64,000 nt of DNA from NCBI RefSeq assembly GCF_008831305.1, contig NZ_ML708611.1:248001-312000 (forward strand), written 5' to 3'. The position numbers and the translations under genes are program-made. This document shows positions 49,931 to 58,205 of the stretch, in pieces. How positions within the stretch are numbered: position 1 is the stretch's first letter; each line of letters starts with the position of its first letter. The DNA is from Kocuria coralli (GTDB taxonomy: Bacteria; Actinomycetota; Actinomycetes; Actinomycetales; Micrococcaceae). The notes beneath the pieces are model-generated. The model did not search any database. It was not told the origin of the DNA and saw only the letters and a program-made list of their open reading frames with translations.

Positions 49931-50875
49931 ATGGAGACACGCTGGCTGGAAGCCTTCCTGACCGTGGCCGAGGAGCTGCACTTCGGCAGGGCCGCCGAGC
50001 GGCTGCACGTCGGCCAGTCGCCCCTGTCCCAGACCGTCCGGAAGCTCGAGAAGGAGGTCGGGGCCGAGCTCTTCGACCGCTCCACGCGGTCCGTGGCCCT
50101 GACATCTGCCGGTCACGCCCTGCTCCCCCACGCCCGCCAGGTCCTCGAGGAGCTGCAGCTGGCCACCTCCGCGGTCCGCAGCACCGGCCAGGACGTCTAC
50201 GGACGGCTGCGGGTCTCCTTCTCAGGGGCCCTGAACCACCGCACGGTCCCCCAGTTCACCCGCGCGGTGCGGGCCAGGTTCCCCCAGATCGAGCTGGAGT
50301 TCGTGGACAGGCTGCTCTCCGGGGAGGCCGTGCACCGCCTCGAGCAGGGCCAGCTGGATCTGGCGTTCATCGGGCTGCCGTACCGCTCGCCCGACGTGGA
50401 GAGCCTGATGATCGCGGTCGAGGACAACTACCTGGTCGCCTACCGGGGCCATCCCCTGCTGCAGCACGATGTGATCGAGGTGGCGCAGCTGCAGAACGAG
50501 CCCGTCATCTGCCCACCCCGCGATCGCGGCTCCACGATGCGCGAGACGCTGACCAGCACCTGCCACACCCACGGTTTTCCTCCCATGGTGGCCCAGGAGG
50601 TCCTGGACCCGTTCATGATCCTTTCGCTGGTCGACGCGGGACTGGGCGTGGCCATCGTCCCCGAGGGCATGCTGCACATCCTGCCCAGCAGCGTGGAGCA
50701 CCGGCCGGTCGAGAACTATCCGCCCCTGCGCAGTGCCCTGGGCTGGAACGGAACCCGCCGGACCGAGGCGCTCGACGCCGTGCTGGACCTGGCTCGATCG
50801 GTCTTCCCTGCCGGGACGACCGATACCGACCCGTCCCCCACGCCGTCGTCCCGGTCCAGTGCGTCGAACGCATGA
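49931..50875 (+). CDS. LysR family transcriptional regulator
   Basis: A 314-residue LysR. The helix-turn-helix METRWLEAFLTVAEELHFG with AERLHVGQSPLSQTVRKLEKEVG is intact, and the effector domain carries the usual segment RLRVSFSGALNHRTVPQFT. ggagg 3 bases before the ATG fixes the start. It lies inside the catabolic operon and so is the likely local regulator, perhaps of the 46935-47249 region. Confidence 0.92.
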   Translation: METRWLEAFLTVAEELHFGRAAERLHVGQSPLSQTVRKLEKEVGAELFDRSTRSVALTSAGHALLPHARQVLEELQLATSAVRSTGQDVYGRLRVSFSGALNHRTVPQFTRAVRARFPQIELEFVDRLLSGEAVHRLEQGQLDLAFIGLPYRSPDVESLMIAVEDNYLVAYRGHPLLQHDVIEVAQLQNEPVICPPRDRGSTMRETLTSTCHTHGFPPMVAQEVLDPFMILSLVDAGLGVAIVPEGMLHILPSSVEHRPVENYPPLRSALGWNGTRRTEALDAVLDLARSVFPAGTTDTDPSPTPSSRSSASNA

Positions 50876-50935
50876 GGCCATGACCCGCAGCATCCGCAGA
50901 CCATCTACCTCGAGCCGCCGACCGGGAGGGCACCC

Positions 50936-52015
50936 ATGAATCCGTCGTCAGTCTCATCCTCCGCTCCACTGCGCGTGGGGGTCGTGGGCTGCGGGATGAT
51001 CGCCCGCAACCATGCGGAGGCGTTCACAGCCGCACCGGGTGCGACCGTCGTCGCCTGCTCGGACGTCGACCCCGCCCGTGCTCGCGCGTTCGCCGACCGG
51101 CACGGGATCGAGCACGCGGTGAGTTCGCTGCCCGAGATGGCGGCCCTGGGAGTGGACGCGGTCGCCGTGTGCACCCCGCACCCCACCCACGAGGCCGTCG
51201 TTATAGCCGCGGCCGGCCTGGGTCTGCACGTGCTGTGCGAGAAGCCCATCGCGATCGACACCCCCACGGCGGCCCGGATGGTGACCGCGTGCCGGGAAGC
51301 CGGTGTCCGCCTGGGGGTGATGTTCCAGCGTCGTTTCTGGCCCGCGAGCCAGCGCATCCGCCGCGCTATCGACGACGGCACCCTGGGCACCCCGGTCCTG
51401 GGCCAGTGCACGGTGATGCTGCATCGCAGACCCGACTACTACACCCGCAACGCCTGGCGGGGCCGCTGGGACACCGACGGCGGCGGGGTGCTGATGACCC
51501 AGGCGATCCACTACCTGGACCTGCTGCGGTGGTTCATGGGACCGGTCGTGGAGGTCACGGGCCGGTACGCCACCTACGTGCACGGAGAGCACATCGAGGT
51601 CGAGGACTCGGCGACCGCACTGCTGCGGTTCGCATCCGGAGGCATGGCCACCGTCCTGGCCACCACCGGGGCCACGCCGGGTGAGGGCGTGCAGATCAAG
51701 ATCACGGGCTCCACGGGAGCCACCGTCTCCGTCTCCGAGTACCCGGAGGGTGCCGAAGGCGTCAATGACCTCTGGGATGTCCCCGGGCGGGTGGAACAGG
51801 CGCCCGTCTTCGGTCGGGGCGTGGACCCCGATATCGATCTGGCGCAGATCAACGAGCAGCACATCCCCTTCCACACCCTGCAGGCCGTCGATTTCGTCCG
51901 CGCCGTGGCCGAGGACCGGGAACCCGTGGTCACCGGCCAGGACGCTCTGGAATCCCTGCGCCTGGTCGAGGCGATCTACGCCTCGCACCGCACCGGGGAG
52001 AGCATCACGCTCTGA
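50936..52015 (+). CDS. Gfo/Idh/MocA family oxidoreductase
   Basis: A 359-residue NAD(P)-dependent sugar or cyclitol dehydrogenase. The Rossmann motif is RVGVVGCGMIARNHAEAF, the catalytic Lys is in VLCEKPIAID, and the C-terminal alpha/beta domain has GRWDTDGGGVLMTQAIHYLDLLRWFMG with the conserved His. Substrates of the family are ring polyols or sugars, in keeping with quinate-like compounds. gggaggg 5 bases before the ATG. Palindrome C begins 14 bases after the stop. Confidence 0.88.
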   Translation: MNPSSVSSSAPLRVGVVGCGMIARNHAEAFTAAPGATVVACSDVDPARARAFADRHGIEHAVSSLPEMAALGVDAVAVCTPHPTHEAVVIAAAGLGLHVLCEKPIAIDTPTAARMVTACREAGVRLGVMFQRRFWPASQRIRRAIDDGTLGTPVLGQCTVMLHRRPDYYTRNAWRGRWDTDGGGVLMTQAIHYLDLLRWFMGPVVEVTGRYATYVHGEHIEVEDSATALLRFASGGMATVLATTGATPGEGVQIKITGSTGATVSVSEYPEGAEGVNDLWDVPGRVEQAPVFGRGVDPDIDLAQINEQHIPFHTLQAVDFVRAVAEDREPVVTGQDALESLRLVEAIYASHRTGESITL

Positions 52016-52028
52016 ACGGCGATCGGCC

Positions 52029-52090
52029 CGCCGAACGGTCGAAATCCTCGCTCATCAGCACTGATGAGCGAGGATTTCGACCGTTCGGCG
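52029..52090. repeat. 62-bp palindrome C (30-bp arms, 2-base centre)
   Basis: Bases 52029-52058 pair perfectly with 52061-52090 around a CA centre. The inner part CTCATCAGCACTGATGAG matches the core of palindrome B (CCCATCAGCGCTGATGGG), and the outer end CCGAACGG...CCGTTCGG recalls the CCGAGTG...CACTCGG ends of palindrome A. It lies between two convergent genes and could serve as a two-way terminator, though there is no T tail. Confidence 0.97.
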
Positions 52091-52094
52091 CAGA

Positions 52095-53717
52095 TCAGCT
52101 GTCGGACTGACCACTCGAGCGCGATGGGGCCGGCTTCTCCGAGTCCACGGAGCCGGCTGCCCCCTGCTCACCCGAAGGACCGTCCGCGGTGACCACCGGG
52201 GTGGCACCGGTCGGCGGCACCGTGTTGTCCATCCCGATGGTCTCGGAGAGGGACCCGTGATGGGCGAACTCCCGCCAGATGGCGAAGCCCACCGAGAGCA
52301 GGGTCAGGATCAGCAGCACCAGGGGCAGCGGCGAGAAGATCCAGGAGAGATCGCCTTCGATGATCATCGCCCGGCGGAAGCCCGCCTCCGCGATCGGGCC
52401 CAGGATCATGCCGATGATCAGCGGCGCCAGCGGGAAGCCGGCCTTCGCCAGCACGTAGCCGACCACCGCCGAGATCAGCATGATCAGGACGTCGAACGCG
52501 CTCGAGCGCAGGGAGTAGCAGCCGATGACGGCCAGCACGATCACCGACGGCCACAGGTAGCTGCTGGGGACGCGTTCGATGAGCTTGGACCACAGCCCGC
52601 TGCCCAACCATCCCAGGATCAAGAGCACCAGGTAGACCACGAGGAAGCCGATGAAGATGCCGTAGACCAGGTCCGGGGCACCGGAGAACAGGTTGGGACC
52701 GGGCTGCAGGCCGTGCACGGTGATCGCGCCGATCAAGACGGCGGAGGTCACGTCACCCGGGATGCCCAGGGTGAGCATGGGCACCATGGCGCCCGCGGTA
52801 CCGGAGTTCTTCGCGGCTTCCGCCGCGGCCAGCCCGCGCTCGTCACCCCGGCCGAACTTCGACTTGTCCCGAGCCGCCCGCTTGGCCTCGTTGTAGGCCA
52901 CGAACGACCCGATGTCCCCGCCGGTCCCTGGAATCACGCCGATGATGAAGCCGATCACGGAGCCCAGCAGACCCGACGGCGAGATCCGGGCCAGCCACTT
53001 CAGCGAGGCCTTGAACTTCTCCGTCGCGACGTCGAGCTTGAGCTTGGCCTTGGACTCGAACTGCATGAAGGCCTCGGAGACCGCGAACAGGCCGATCATC
53101 ACGGGGATGTAGTTGATCCCCGCCGTCAGGTCGGCCGACCCGAAGGTCAGCCTCGGGAAGCCCTGGATGGTGTCCAGCCCGATCATGGCGATGCCGATGC
53201 CGATCACGCCCGAGATCAGGCCCTTGACCATACGGCCCTCGGAGACCGAGGCCACCACCGTCAGGGCCAGCAGCGCCAGCATGAAGTATGCCGCCGGGCC
53301 GAAGCCCAGGGCGATGCTCGCCAGGGCGGGCGCCATGAGCGCCAGGACGATCACGCCGAAGATACCGCCCAGGCAGGAGGCGAGCACGGAGATCTTCAGC
53401 GCCCGCTCCGCCTGTCCTTTGCGGGTCAGCGCATTGCCGTCGGCGACGGAGGCCGCCGAGGCCGGCGTTCCCGGCGCCCTGACGAGGATCGCGGGGATCG
53501 ACCCCGCATAGACCGCGCCGCCGTAGATGCCCAGCAGCAGCATCATGCCCTGAAGGGGCTCCATCACGAACGTGAACGGAAGCAGGATGGCCACGCCGAC
53601 GGTGGCCGAGATCCCCGGCAGGGCGCCCACCACGATGCCGATCAGCACGCCCGCGACGATCAGCAGCAGAACCGTCGGATCGGCGACCGCCTCCAGGCCG
53701 ATTGCCCAGTTTTCCAT
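52095..53717 (-). CDS. tctA: Tripartite tricarboxylate transporter large permease TctA
   Basis: A 540-residue TctA-type permease with about 12 membrane helices. It has GALPGISATVGVAILLPFTF, GIYGGAVYAGSIPAILVRAPGTPASAAS and GFIIGVIPGTGGDIGSFVAYNEAKR. It moves a carboxylate across the membrane with TctB, fed by the TctC receptor. Its ATG shares one base with the tctB stop. The C-terminal 60 residues are polar and Ser/Gly-rich. Confidence 0.95.
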   Translation of the reverse strand: MENWAIGLEAVADPTVLLLIVAGVLIGIVVGALPGISATVGVAILLPFTFVMEPLQGMMLLLGIYGGAVYAGSIPAILVRAPGTPASAASVADGNALTRKGQAERALKISVLASCLGGIFGVIVLALMAPALASIALGFGPAAYFMLALLALTVVASVSEGRMVKGLISGVIGIGIAMIGLDTIQGFPRLTFGSADLTAGINYIPVMIGLFAVSEAFMQFESKAKLKLDVATEKFKASLKWLARISPSGLLGSVIGFIIGVIPGTGGDIGSFVAYNEAKRAARDKSKFGRGDERGLAAAEAAKNSGTAGAMVPMLTLGIPGDVTSAVLIGAITVHGLQPGPNLFSGAPDLVYGIFIGFLVVYLVLLILGWLGSGLWSKLIERVPSSYLWPSVIVLAVIGCYSLRSSAFDVLIMLISAVVGYVLAKAGFPLAPLIIGMILGPIAEAGFRRAMIIEGDLSWIFSPLPLVLLILTLLSVGFAIWREFAHHGSLSETIGMDNTVPPTGATPVVTADGPSGEQGAAGSVDSEKPAPSRSSGQSDS

Positions 53718-54256
53718 CAGAGCACTCCCTCCAGGATTCCTGCGGGGAGATACACGTCCAGCAGGTCGGCGAACAGGTAATACAGGAATCCGGACGCGAT
53801 GATCGGGTACAGCACCAGGCCCAGGACTTTACGGACCCCCATGAGCCACAGGGCGAAGGCCAGGAACAGCGCGATGGCCACGGGGAACCCCAGGGGGACC
53901 ACCAGGAACACCAGCGTCGCAGTGGCGATCACGGAGGCCGTCAGCCGGCCGCGCGCGCCGCGGGGCGGCGCCACCGCGGCGGTCTCCGGCCTGAGCATCA
54001 GGGCCAGCCCCAGCACCAGCAGGGCGGCGCCCACCAGCCGCGGCAGGATCGCCGTCCCCGGATCCTCGGGTTGAGCGGGGGCGGGGAACCCGAAGGTGAG
54101 CAGCAGCAGCGTCAGGGCGAGCAGGATGACGACGACGGCGATCATCCGGTCGGCGAACGTCCCGCCGGCCTGCTCGGGCGTCTCGTCGCCGGAGTCCGCC
54201 GGAGCGTGTCCGCGTGCACTCGCGTCAGCGGTGGCGGTTGGTTTCTCAGCGTTCAT
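53717..54256 (-). CDS. tctB: Tripartite tricarboxylate transporter small permease TctB
   Basis: A 179-residue protein with four membrane helices after a polar N-terminus of about 30 residues. It has the C-terminal helix pair LFLAFALWLMGVRKVLGLVL typical of TctB. It lies between tctC (2-base gap) and tctA (1-base overlap). Confidence 0.88.
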   Translation of the reverse strand: MNAEKPTATADASARGHAPADSGDETPEQAGGTFADRMIAVVVILLALTLLLLTFGFPAPAQPEDPGTAILPRLVGAALLVLGLALMLRPETAAVAPPRGARGRLTASVIATATLVFLVVPLGFPVAIALFLAFALWLMGVRKVLGLVLYPIIASGFLYYLFADLLDVYLPAGILEGVL

Positions 54257-54258
54257 GA

Positions 54259-55254
54259 TCAGTGAACCCCCATCCCGATCTCGTCGATGAGCTCACCGAA
54301 CCGGTCGTATTCCTCGCCCATGAACTGATCGAACTCCTGGGCGTCGCGGTATCGCTGGTTGAGCCCCGTGGTCTCCATGTAGTCGGAGAACTGATCGGAT
54401 TCGCGGGCCTCGTTGAAGCACTCGTTGAGGAGCTCGATCCGGTCCTGCGGGACGCCGGCGGGGGCGTAGAGGCCCAGGATCGCCGTGGTCTCCGAGTCGA
54501 TCCCCAGCTCGTGCAGCGTGGGCACGTCCTCGGGGAGATAGTCCACGGGGTCTCCGGCGATCGCCAGCGGGCGGATGGCGCCGGATTCGATGTGCGGGCG
54601 CATCTCGGCGGCACCCACGGACACCATGGCCGTCTGGTCGCCCAGCGCCGCCTGCAGGGCGGAGGCAGCGCCGTCGAAAGGCACGTTCACGGTCCTGTCG
54701 TCGATGCCCGCCGCCAGGGCCATGGACTCGTACCCGAGGTGGTAGATGCCTCCGGTACCGCTGGTGGCCACCGTCACGCGGTCGTCGCTGTCGATGACGT
54801 CCTGCAGGCTCTGATAGGGGGAGTCCGCCGGTACACCGAAGACGATGGGCTGTTCGCTGTACTGCAGGATGCCCTCGTAGTCGTCGGGGTGGATCTCGGA
54901 GATGCCCATGTGATCGAGCATGGTCAGCTCGATCGACGCGCTTCCCACGGTGTATCCGTCGGCGGGCGAGGACAGCGTGGCCTGGAAGCCCACCGCCCCT
55001 GATCCGCCCGTGGCGTTGCGGATGATGATCGGCGCCCCGCAGGTGTCCTGTGCGACCGCGGCCAGCTGGCGTGCGGTGCTGTCCGCGCTCCCGCCCGCCG
55101 CGTACGGGACGATGAGGTTGATCGGCTGCGACGGGAAGGAGCCCGAGCCGCCGTCGGCCTCAGCCCCCTCGCCGTCGTCCCCACCGCTGCAACCGGCCAG
55201 GACGAAAGCCGCCGCAAGCGCGGCCGCGGCGCAGCGTCGCCGTGTGGTCGTCAT
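54259..55254 (-). CDS. tctC: Tripartite tricarboxylate transporter receptor TctC
   Basis: A 331-residue binding protein of the Bug/TctC family. The lipobox is LAGC at about residue 22. The mature domain has QPINLIVPYAAGGSADSTARQLA, IIIRNATGGSGAVGFQA and a Venus-flytrap layout. The ligand is usually a carboxylate. First gene of the tctCBA operon, with aaggga 8 bases before the ATG. The island nearby suggests quinate, shikimate or a related acid. Confidence 0.93.
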   Translation of the reverse strand: MTTTRRRCAAAALAAAFVLAGCSGGDDGEGAEADGGSGSFPSQPINLIVPYAAGGSADSTARQLAAVAQDTCGAPIIIRNATGGSGAVGFQATLSSPADGYTVGSASIELTMLDHMGISEIHPDDYEGILQYSEQPIVFGVPADSPYQSLQDVIDSDDRVTVATSGTGGIYHLGYESMALAAGIDDRTVNVPFDGAASALQAALGDQTAMVSVGAAEMRPHIESGAIRPLAIAGDPVDYLPEDVPTLHELGIDSETTAILGLYAPAGVPQDRIELLNECFNEARESDQFSDYMETTGLNQRYRDAQEFDQFMGEEYDRFGELIDEIGMGVH

Positions 55255-55327
55255 AGAGGTTCCCTTTCATGGATGAACCTCCAGTGTGACGTGCCCCACG
55301 TTATGACCACCACCGATCCCGGTATTA

Positions 55328-55342
55328 AGTGCGGATCGCACT
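55328..55342. promoter_or_regulatory. Operator-like repeat AGTGCG-GAT-CGCACT upstream of tctC
   Basis: A perfect 6-3-6 inverted repeat 74 bases before the tctC start. On the minus strand it is followed at once by TTAATACC, which may contain a -10 box (TAATAC). This spacing would place a bound repressor between or over the promoter boxes. IclR- or GntR-type regulators bind similar sites; neither is encoded in the window. Confidence 0.5.
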
Positions 55343-55375
55343 GACCGCAGGGACCGTGAGGCGATGATCAGCGCT

Positions 55376-56557
55376 TCAGGCGGTCAGGCCCACGGCGAAG
55401 ACCGTCCCGGCACCCTTGACGCCGAGTTCGGAGCCGTCGGTCCGGCACCAGACGGAGTGCCCGGCGGACAGCTCGTAGGAAGGCGCCTCGGATCCGCCTG
55501 GGCCGGCGGTGAGCTCGACGGCACCGTCCGTGCACAGGACGACGCACGTGCTCTCCGGGAGCCTCGTCCCGGCCCCTCCCTCGACGGTGGCCGACACGAG
55601 GCTCAGCCTCTCGTCCCACAGGGGGTAGCGACGCAGGCCGTCAGGACCGGCGGGGGCGTCGATGGGATCGGTGTTCGCCTGCTCGGGGGTCACGAGCTCG
55701 AGCAGTTCGTCGACGTCGATGTGCTTGGGAGTCAGCCCGGCCCGCAGCACGTTGTCGGAGCACGCCATCATCTCGACGGCGGTCCCCCGCAAGTAAGCGT
55801 GCAGCTGCCCGGCCGGTGTGAAGATGGCCTCACCGGGCTCCAGGACCACGTGATTCATGCACAGCGCCACGAGCAGGCCGCGATCGCCGGGGTGGCGCCC
55901 CGCGATGTAGCGCAGCATCGCACCGAGCTCGTCGTGGGTCGGCAGCCGATCGACGGCGGACAGCAGGTCCGTCAGCGCGACCCGGGCCTCCGCCTCGGGC
56001 AGCTGGAGCACGCTCGGCAGCACCGGCAGGCCAGTGGCCAGGACATCGCGCAGCCACTGCTGGTCGAGGGCCTCGGCCAGCACCGCGAGCTCCGCCCGGC
56101 TGCGCACCCCGCTGAGCGTCTCCACCCGGGTCACGGCCACGCCGATCTCCGGTTTGGCCGACCGGTCCTTGTAGTTCCGGTTCGCCGCCTGATGGTCGAT
56201 GCCTTCGGCCTCCTCGCGCTGCCACCCCTCCTCGGCCTGCTCGGGCGAGGGATGGACCTGGATCGACAGCGGGGCGTCGATGGCCAGGATCTTGAGCAGG
56301 AACGGGAGCTCGCCGTCGCGAAGGGCCTCCGCGCGCTCGCCGAGCACCCGTGCGGGATCCCGCTCCAGGATCTCGTCGAGAGGCTCTTCCCGGCCGTCGA
56401 CGGAAAGCCTCGAGGGGCCGGAGGGATGTGAGCCGATCCACAGCTCGGCTTCGGGCTCCGGGGAGGGGACCTCACGCGACTGCATGCGCGCCAGGACCGA
56501 ACGCGATCCCCACGCATAGCCCTGGATGGGATCGGTGCTTGCGAAAAACTCTGCCAT
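55376..56557 (-). CDS. manA: Mannose-6-phosphate isomerase, class I
   Basis: A 393-residue zinc enzyme that links fructose 6-phosphate and mannose 6-phosphate. Zinc ligands are visible in LSIQVHPSPEQAEEGW (Gln, His), KPEIGVAVTRVE (Glu) and AGQLHAYLRGTAVEMMACSDNVLRAGL (His). The start at ATG 56557 begins the conserved MAEFFASTDPIQGYAWGSR; the ribosome-binding site is poor. It is divergent from the phosphomannomutase gene, so the two next steps of GDP-mannose synthesis share one promoter region. Confidence 0.95.
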   Translation of the reverse strand: MAEFFASTDPIQGYAWGSRSVLARMQSREVPSPEPEAELWIGSHPSGPSRLSVDGREEPLDEILERDPARVLGERAEALRDGELPFLLKILAIDAPLSIQVHPSPEQAEEGWQREEAEGIDHQAANRNYKDRSAKPEIGVAVTRVETLSGVRSRAELAVLAEALDQQWLRDVLATGLPVLPSVLQLPEAEARVALTDLLSAVDRLPTHDELGAMLRYIAGRHPGDRGLLVALCMNHVVLEPGEAIFTPAGQLHAYLRGTAVEMMACSDNVLRAGLTPKHIDVDELLELVTPEQANTDPIDAPAGPDGLRRYPLWDERLSLVSATVEGGAGTRLPESTCVVLCTDGAVELTAGPGGSEAPSYELSAGHSVWCRTDGSELGVKGAGTVFAVGLTA

Positions 56558-56726
56558 GCCTCCATGGAAGCACAGCGCAGCGCGGTGGCACTGCCGGGCC
56601 ACGTGGGTCGGGCGGGATTGCCCTCGGGGTTGCCTTCGAGTCGGCCCGGTGGAACGCTCCGGCGCATCGCCCGGTGACATGGCTCGACCACCGCTTCACC
56701 ACCACGGGCGCAGGGGCCGGGTGAAC

Positions 56727-56732
56727 TAAAGT
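56727..56732 (+). promoter_or_regulatory. -10 box for leaderless phosphomannomutase mRNA
   Basis: TAAAGT is followed by 7 bases and the ATG at 56740, with no ribosome-binding site. Confidence 0.55.
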
Positions 56733-56739
56733 TCGGTCT

Positions 56740-58137
56740 ATGACAATTGAGCTTTCCGAGTCGTTCAAGGCCTACGATGTGCGCGGCATCGTGGGCGAAA
56801 CCATCACCGCCGAGACGGTACGGGCCACGGGCGCCGCGTTCGTGGACGCCCTGGGCCTTGCGGGCGGCACTGTGCTGGTCGGCGGCGACATGCGCCCGTC
56901 GTCGCCCGAGTTCATGGATGCCTTCACGGAGGGCGCGACCGCCCGCGGCGCCGACGTGGTCAAGATCGGCCTGATCTCCACCGATGAGCTCTACTTCGCG
57001 TGCGGGGTATTCGACGCCGCCGGGGTGACCTTCACCGCAAGCCACAACCCCGCCGCCTACAACGGCATGAAGATGTCCAAGGCCGGCGCCGTCCCCGTCT
57101 CCTCCGAGACCGGCCTCTACGAGGTCCGCGACCGCGCCCAGGCCTACCTGGCCGACGGCATCACCGCCGTGGCCGAGCCGGGCACCGCGACCGAACGCGA
57201 CATCCTCAAGGAGTACGCGGAGTTCCTGCGCGGGCTCGTGGACCTGACCGGCATCCGTCCGCTGAAGGTGGTCGTGGACGCCGGCAACGGCATGGGGGGC
57301 AAGACCACCCCCGCCGTCCTGGGTGACACCGTCCTGGAGGGTCTGCCCCTGGAGGTCGTCCCGCTGTACTTCGAGCTGGACGGCACCTTCCCCAACCATC
57401 CGGCCAACCCGCTCGAGCCGGAGAACCTGCTCGATCTGCAGCGCGCGGTGGTCGAGCACGGAGCGGATATCGGCCTGGCCTTCGACGGCGATGCCGACCG
57501 CTGCTTCGTCATCGACGACCGGGGGGAGCCCGTCACCCCGTCCGCCATCGCCGCGCTGGTGGCCGAGCGGGAGATCGCTCGCGCCCAGGCCGACGGCGAG
57601 GAGCGGCCCGTGGTGATCTACAACCTGATCACCTCGAAGGCCGTGCCGGAGCTGGTGACCTCCCGCGGCGGCCGGCCGGTCAAGACCCGAGTGGGGCACT
57701 CCTTCATCAAGGCCGTCATGGCCTCGGAGGGTGGTGTGTTCGGTGGGGAGCACTCGGCGCACTACTACTTCCGGGACTTCTTCAACGCCGACACCGGGAT
57801 GCTGGCCGCCATGCACGTCCTCGCGGCGCTGGGCGAGCAGGAGCGGCCGTTGAGCGATCTCATGGCGAGCTACTCCCCCTATGTGGCCTCGGGCGAGATC
57901 AACTCGCAGATCGAGGACAAGAAGGCCGCGGTCGACCGGGTGCGGGACGCCTACGCCGATGAGGACGTCACGGTCGAGGACTCGGACGGCACCACGTTCA
58001 CCTCTCAGGAGGAGGGCTGGTGGTTCAACCTGCGCCCTTCCAACACCGAGCCCTACCTGCGCCTGAACGTCGAGGCAGCGGATCAGGATTCCATGGAACG
58101 CGTCCGGGACCGGGTGCTCTCCCTGGTGCGCGCCTGA
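56740..58137 (+). CDS. manB: Phosphomannomutase / phosphoglucomutase
   Basis: A 465-residue four-domain phosphohexomutase. The phospho-Ser loop is FTASHNPAAYNGMK (Ser near residue 107), the magnesium loop is AFDGDADRCF, the sugar loop is GGEHSAHYYFRDF, and the phosphate-binding loop is LRPSNTEPYLRLNVE. The GEHSAH form of the sugar loop is typical of enzymes that accept both mannose and glucose phosphates. Leaderless start. A long terminator follows. Confidence 0.93.
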   Translation: MTIELSESFKAYDVRGIVGETITAETVRATGAAFVDALGLAGGTVLVGGDMRPSSPEFMDAFTEGATARGADVVKIGLISTDELYFACGVFDAAGVTFTASHNPAAYNGMKMSKAGAVPVSSETGLYEVRDRAQAYLADGITAVAEPGTATERDILKEYAEFLRGLVDLTGIRPLKVVVDAGNGMGGKTTPAVLGDTVLEGLPLEVVPLYFELDGTFPNHPANPLEPENLLDLQRAVVEHGADIGLAFDGDADRCFVIDDRGEPVTPSAIAALVAEREIARAQADGEERPVVIYNLITSKAVPELVTSRGGRPVKTRVGHSFIKAVMASEGGVFGGEHSAHYYFRDFFNADTGMLAAMHVLAALGEQERPLSDLMASYSPYVASGEINSQIEDKKAAVDRVRDAYADEDVTVEDSDGTTFTSQEEGWWFNLRPSNTEPYLRLNVEAADQDSMERVRDRVLSLVRA

Positions 58138-58146
58138 CCACATGAA

Positions 58147-58199
58147 GCGGGGCCTTCCCCGTCAGCCCGGATGTCCCGGGCTCACGGGGAAGGCCCCGC
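58147..58199. terminator. Two-way terminator between manB and pckG
   Basis: GCGGGGCCTTCCCCGT (58147-58162) pairs with 58184-58199, with a second stem inside (AGCCCGG with CCGGGCT). It stands between convergent genes, 9 bases after the manB stop. Confidence 0.85.
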
Positions 58200-58205
58200 G
58201 GGCGT

